DNA of 7,479 bases from Bacteroidota bacterium (lineage in GTDB: Bacteria > Bacteroidota > Bacteroidia > Chitinophagales > Chitinophagaceae). The notes below the pieces were generated by a model, which saw only the letters and a program-made list of their open reading frames with translations, did no database searches and was not told the DNA's origin. Shown in pieces: positions 5,742 to 7,479 of this stretch. The stretch covers positions 1-7,479 of the forward strand of contig JAKPBL010000275.1 of assembly GCA_029778965.1 (NCBI GenBank), written 5' to 3'. The translations under genes were made by a program, and so were the position numbers. Numbering within the stretch: the stretch's first letter is position 1; each line of letters opens with the position of its first letter.

Positions 5742-5749
5742 CAAAGATA
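5742..5749 (-). promoter_or_regulatory. Predicted -7 promoter element of dusB
   Basis: TATCTTTG on the minus strand (5749-5742) fits the Bacteroidota TAnnTTTG consensus exactly and sits three bases before the dusB ATG. Transcription should then start at or very near the start codon, giving a leaderless or nearly leaderless mRNA. No clear TTG -33 element is seen at the expected distance, which falls inside the start of the divergent CPBP gene. Confidence 0.5.
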
Positions 5750-6727
5750 ATGCATCTTGCAGCAGTGATCACTTACCTGAAATACAAGCCGGCCTGGCTG
5801 CAGTTGATGGTTTTCGGCCTGATAACCTTCGGTACCATTATCATTTTGGGAACGGGCGTGGAGTATGGTGTTAACTGGCTGTACGGGTTTAAACCGGCCG
5901 ATTTCACAGACCCCGATTTCGGCAACGACCGGATGCTGGCAGCTTACCGGCTGAAGCAGGCGTTGCTATCAATATCCCTGTTTTTTGTATCGGGGTTTTT
6001 CTTCGCGTATAAAAGCGACCAGCGGCCCTGGCGTTACCTGGGCATTAAAAAACCGCAACCGGCTTATTTTACAGTGCTGGGTGTGCTGCTCATTATAGCC
6101 GCTTTTCCGCTGGCGATGTGGTTGGCGGGCATCAACCAGCAATTGCATTTTCCCGCTTCAATGAAATCGTTGGAAGACAGTCTCCGCACCGCAGAAGAAA
6201 AGCTGACGGCGGCTACACTGGCCATTTTGAAAATGAGGAACCTGGGCGAATACTTCCTGATGCTGCTGGTGCTGGCGGTGCTGCCTGCTTTTTGCGAAGA
6301 GATCTTTTTCCGGTCGGTGTTGCAGCGAATATTCATCCAGATCACGACCCGTCCATGGATGGGCATACTGATAACCGGCTGCCTGTTCTCGTTGTTTCAT
6401 GGTTCGGTGCTGGGTTTTCTGCCGCGCGCGGTACTGGGCGTGCTGCTGGGCATGCTGTACTGGTACAGCGGCAGCATCTGGCCCGCGGTAGCCGCCCATT
6501 TCATGCACAACGCAGTCCAGATAACCGCTTATTATGTGTGGGGCTACGATAAACTGGAAAATGCGTCGATTGCGCCATTGCTGGTGGTGGGCAGCCTGGT
6601 GGCCGTGCTGGCATTGGTATGGTATATGAAGCGGATATCGGTAACACACTATGGAGAGTGGTACGATACCGACGATGACCTGGTGTTGCCGGCGAAGAAA
6701 CCGAATCAGTCAAACCAGCAACCTTAA
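5750..6727 (+). CDS. CPBP family intramembrane metalloprotease homologue
   Basis: A 325-residue polytopic membrane protein of the CPBP (CAAX protease/bacteriocin-processing, Abi) family. The three family motifs are intact: CEEIFFRSVLQ with Glu183, Glu184 and Arg188; FSLFHG with His217; and HFMHN with His250 and Asn254. These residues are expected to form the active site within the membrane. Hydrophobic segments lie at about 18-36, 71-87, 106-126, 165-182, 204-216, 225-240 and 275-293. The C-terminus (about 296-325) is hydrophilic and acidic, then rich in Pro, Gln and Asn (YDTDDDLVLPAKKPNQSNQQP), and probably cytoplasmic. The N-terminal TYLKYKPAWLQL favours the ATG at 5750 or the GTG at 5765 over Met20. 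The substrate is unknown; relatives process peptides or give immunity to them. cdsA follows after 10 bases, which suggests one transcript. Confidence 0.92.
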   Translation: MHLAAVITYLKYKPAWLQLMVFGLITFGTIIILGTGVEYGVNWLYGFKPADFTDPDFGNDRMLAAYRLKQALLSISLFFVSGFFFAYKSDQRPWRYLGIKKPQPAYFTVLGVLLIIAAFPLAMWLAGINQQLHFPASMKSLEDSLRTAEEKLTAATLAILKMRNLGEYFLMLLVLAVLPAFCEEIFFRSVLQRIFIQITTRPWMGILITGCLFSLFHGSVLGFLPRAVLGVLLGMLYWYSGSIWPAVAAHFMHNAVQITAYYVWGYDKLENASIAPLLVVGSLVAVLALVWYMKRISVTHYGEWYDTDDDLVLPAKKPNQSNQQP

Positions 6728-6737
6728 CGATATCCGC

Positions 6738-7479
6738 ATGGCTTTTAACTGGAAAACATTCCGGACCCGTGCAGCCTCCGCCCTGATTTTTGTGGCGGTT
6801 ATGATGACCGGTTTACTCTGGAACCAACTCAGCTTTTTTATTCTTTTTTCGATCATTCATTTCGGTTGCTGGTTCGAATACCAGCGGCTTGTCGCCGCCA
6901 TCGATCCCGGTTATGCCACCATTAACCCGTTCCACCGGTATGCTGTGATGGCTGCCGGCTGGTTTTTTATGATCTACTGCAGCCAGTTGCCTTTTCATGC
7001 CCTCGGCTGGTGGCTTTGCCTGCTTTGCCTGTTTATTTTGCCGGTAACCGAATTGCTGTTTGCCCGGCAGATCGAATTGAAGCAGATCAGGCATTCCATT
7101 GCCGGCCTGTTGTATATTTCACTGAGCTGGGGACTAATGCTCCTGCTGCGCGCTCACCCGGTATATGGTTATGTGCTGCCCCTGGCTATAATATTCACGA
7201 TCTGGATCAACGATACCATGGCGTATATCGTGGGCTCGCTGATCGGTCGCACACCCTTCTCTGCCATCTCTCCCAAAAAGACATGGGAAGGCACTATTGG
7301 CGGCATCGTTATCGCCATTGCCGCAATGACGGCGCTGGCCCACTGGTTGCATTATCCGCTGGCGGATACTGCTGCGATCGCCGCCATCGCCGCTATTACA
7401 GGTACTTATGGCGACCTGCTGGAGAGCAAGCTCAAACGCATGGCGGGTGTGAAAGACAGCGGTCAGATCATGCCCGGGC
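6738..7479 (+). CDS. cdsA: Phosphatidate cytidylyltransferase CdsA, 3' end cut by window
   Basis: Makes CDP-diacylglycerol from CTP and phosphatidic acid, the branch point of phospholipid synthesis in the inner membrane. The first 247 residues are present, starting MAFNWKTFRTRAASALIF. Several transmembrane segments are visible (about 13-29, 66-82, 88-106, 121-137, 145-157, 186-203, 211-222). The conserved block NDTMAYIVGSLIGRTPFSAI with SPKKTWEGTIGG (158-189) is intact, and the CDS signature SKLKRMAGVKDSGQIMPG begins at residue 230, with Lys239 and Asp240. The window ends exactly before the expected HGG-x-x-DR-x-D part, so the last few dozen residues are missing only because of the window border. 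It stands 10 bases after the CPBP gene and has no promoter of its own that I can see, so co-transcription is likely. Confidence 0.95.
   Translation, partial: MAFNWKTFRTRAASALIFVAVMMTGLLWNQLSFFILFSIIHFGCWFEYQRLVAAIDPGYATINPFHRYAVMAAGWFFMIYCSQLPFHALGWWLCLLCLFILPVTELLFARQIELKQIRHSIAGLLYISLSWGLMLLLRAHPVYGYVLPLAIIFTIWINDTMAYIVGSLIGRTPFSAISPKKTWEGTIGGIVIAIAAMTALAHWLHYPLADTAAIAAIAAITGTYGDLLESKLKRMAGVKDSGQIMPG

Noticed and set aside
5128..5874. 248-codon plus-strand frame crossing dusB and the CPBP start
   Set aside because: It is Ser-, Arg- and Pro-rich, out of frame with CPBP and antisense to dusB; both real genes have intact motifs.
5750..6727. CPBP (Abi-type) protein as part of a phage-defence or bacteriocin system
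   Set aside because: No toxin, precursor peptide, exporter or defence partner lies nearby; the neighbours are dusB and cdsA.

Overview
The window looks like an ordinary stretch of chromosome from a member of the Bacteroidota, most likely a moderately GC-rich Chitinophagaceae-type bacterium. This placement is inferred, not proven. It rests on the character of the proteins (DusB with an APMEDVSDPPFR N-terminus, short Cys-lipoproteins, a Mn-type SOD), on the lack of consistent Shine-Dalgarno sites, and on -7 elements of the Bacteroidota form TAnnTTTG upstream of sodA and dusB. I see no tRNA, rRNA, CRISPR array, transposase, phage or defence genes.

Layout. 21-922 (+) is the conserved rpmH-rnpA-yidD cluster: ribosomal protein bL34, the RNase P protein and the YidD membrane-insertion factor. 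A clear stem-loop with a T-tract lies between rpmH and rnpA, and rnpA and yidD overlap by ATGA. 949-2727 (-) holds three genes read leftwards: an unrecognised lipoprotein, superoxide dismutase, and a second small lipoprotein. The 118-base gap between sodA and the first lipoprotein is almost filled by a long inverted repeat built of 7-base units. A perfect 18-bp palindrome separates the second lipoprotein from tadA and probably terminates tadA. 2851-3288 (-) is tadA (tRNA A34 deaminase), which diverges across only 36 bases from a class 3-type aldehyde dehydrogenase (3325-4701, +). That gene converges on dusB (4698-5738, -), the two stop codons sharing one CTAG. dusB diverges across 11 bases from a CPBP-family membrane protease homologue (5750-6727, +), followed after 10 bases by cdsA (6738 onward), which is cut by the window end just before its HGG motif.

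Functionally the genes are housekeeping: translation and RNA processing (rpmH, rnpA, tadA, dusB), envelope biogenesis (yidD, cdsA, the CPBP protein, two lipoproteins) and detoxification (sodA, aldehyde dehydrogenase). Every gap is below 125 bases. I did not find a convincing new multi-gene system; the points worth a second look are the intergenic inverted repeats, the compact divergent promoters and the two unrecognised lipoproteins.
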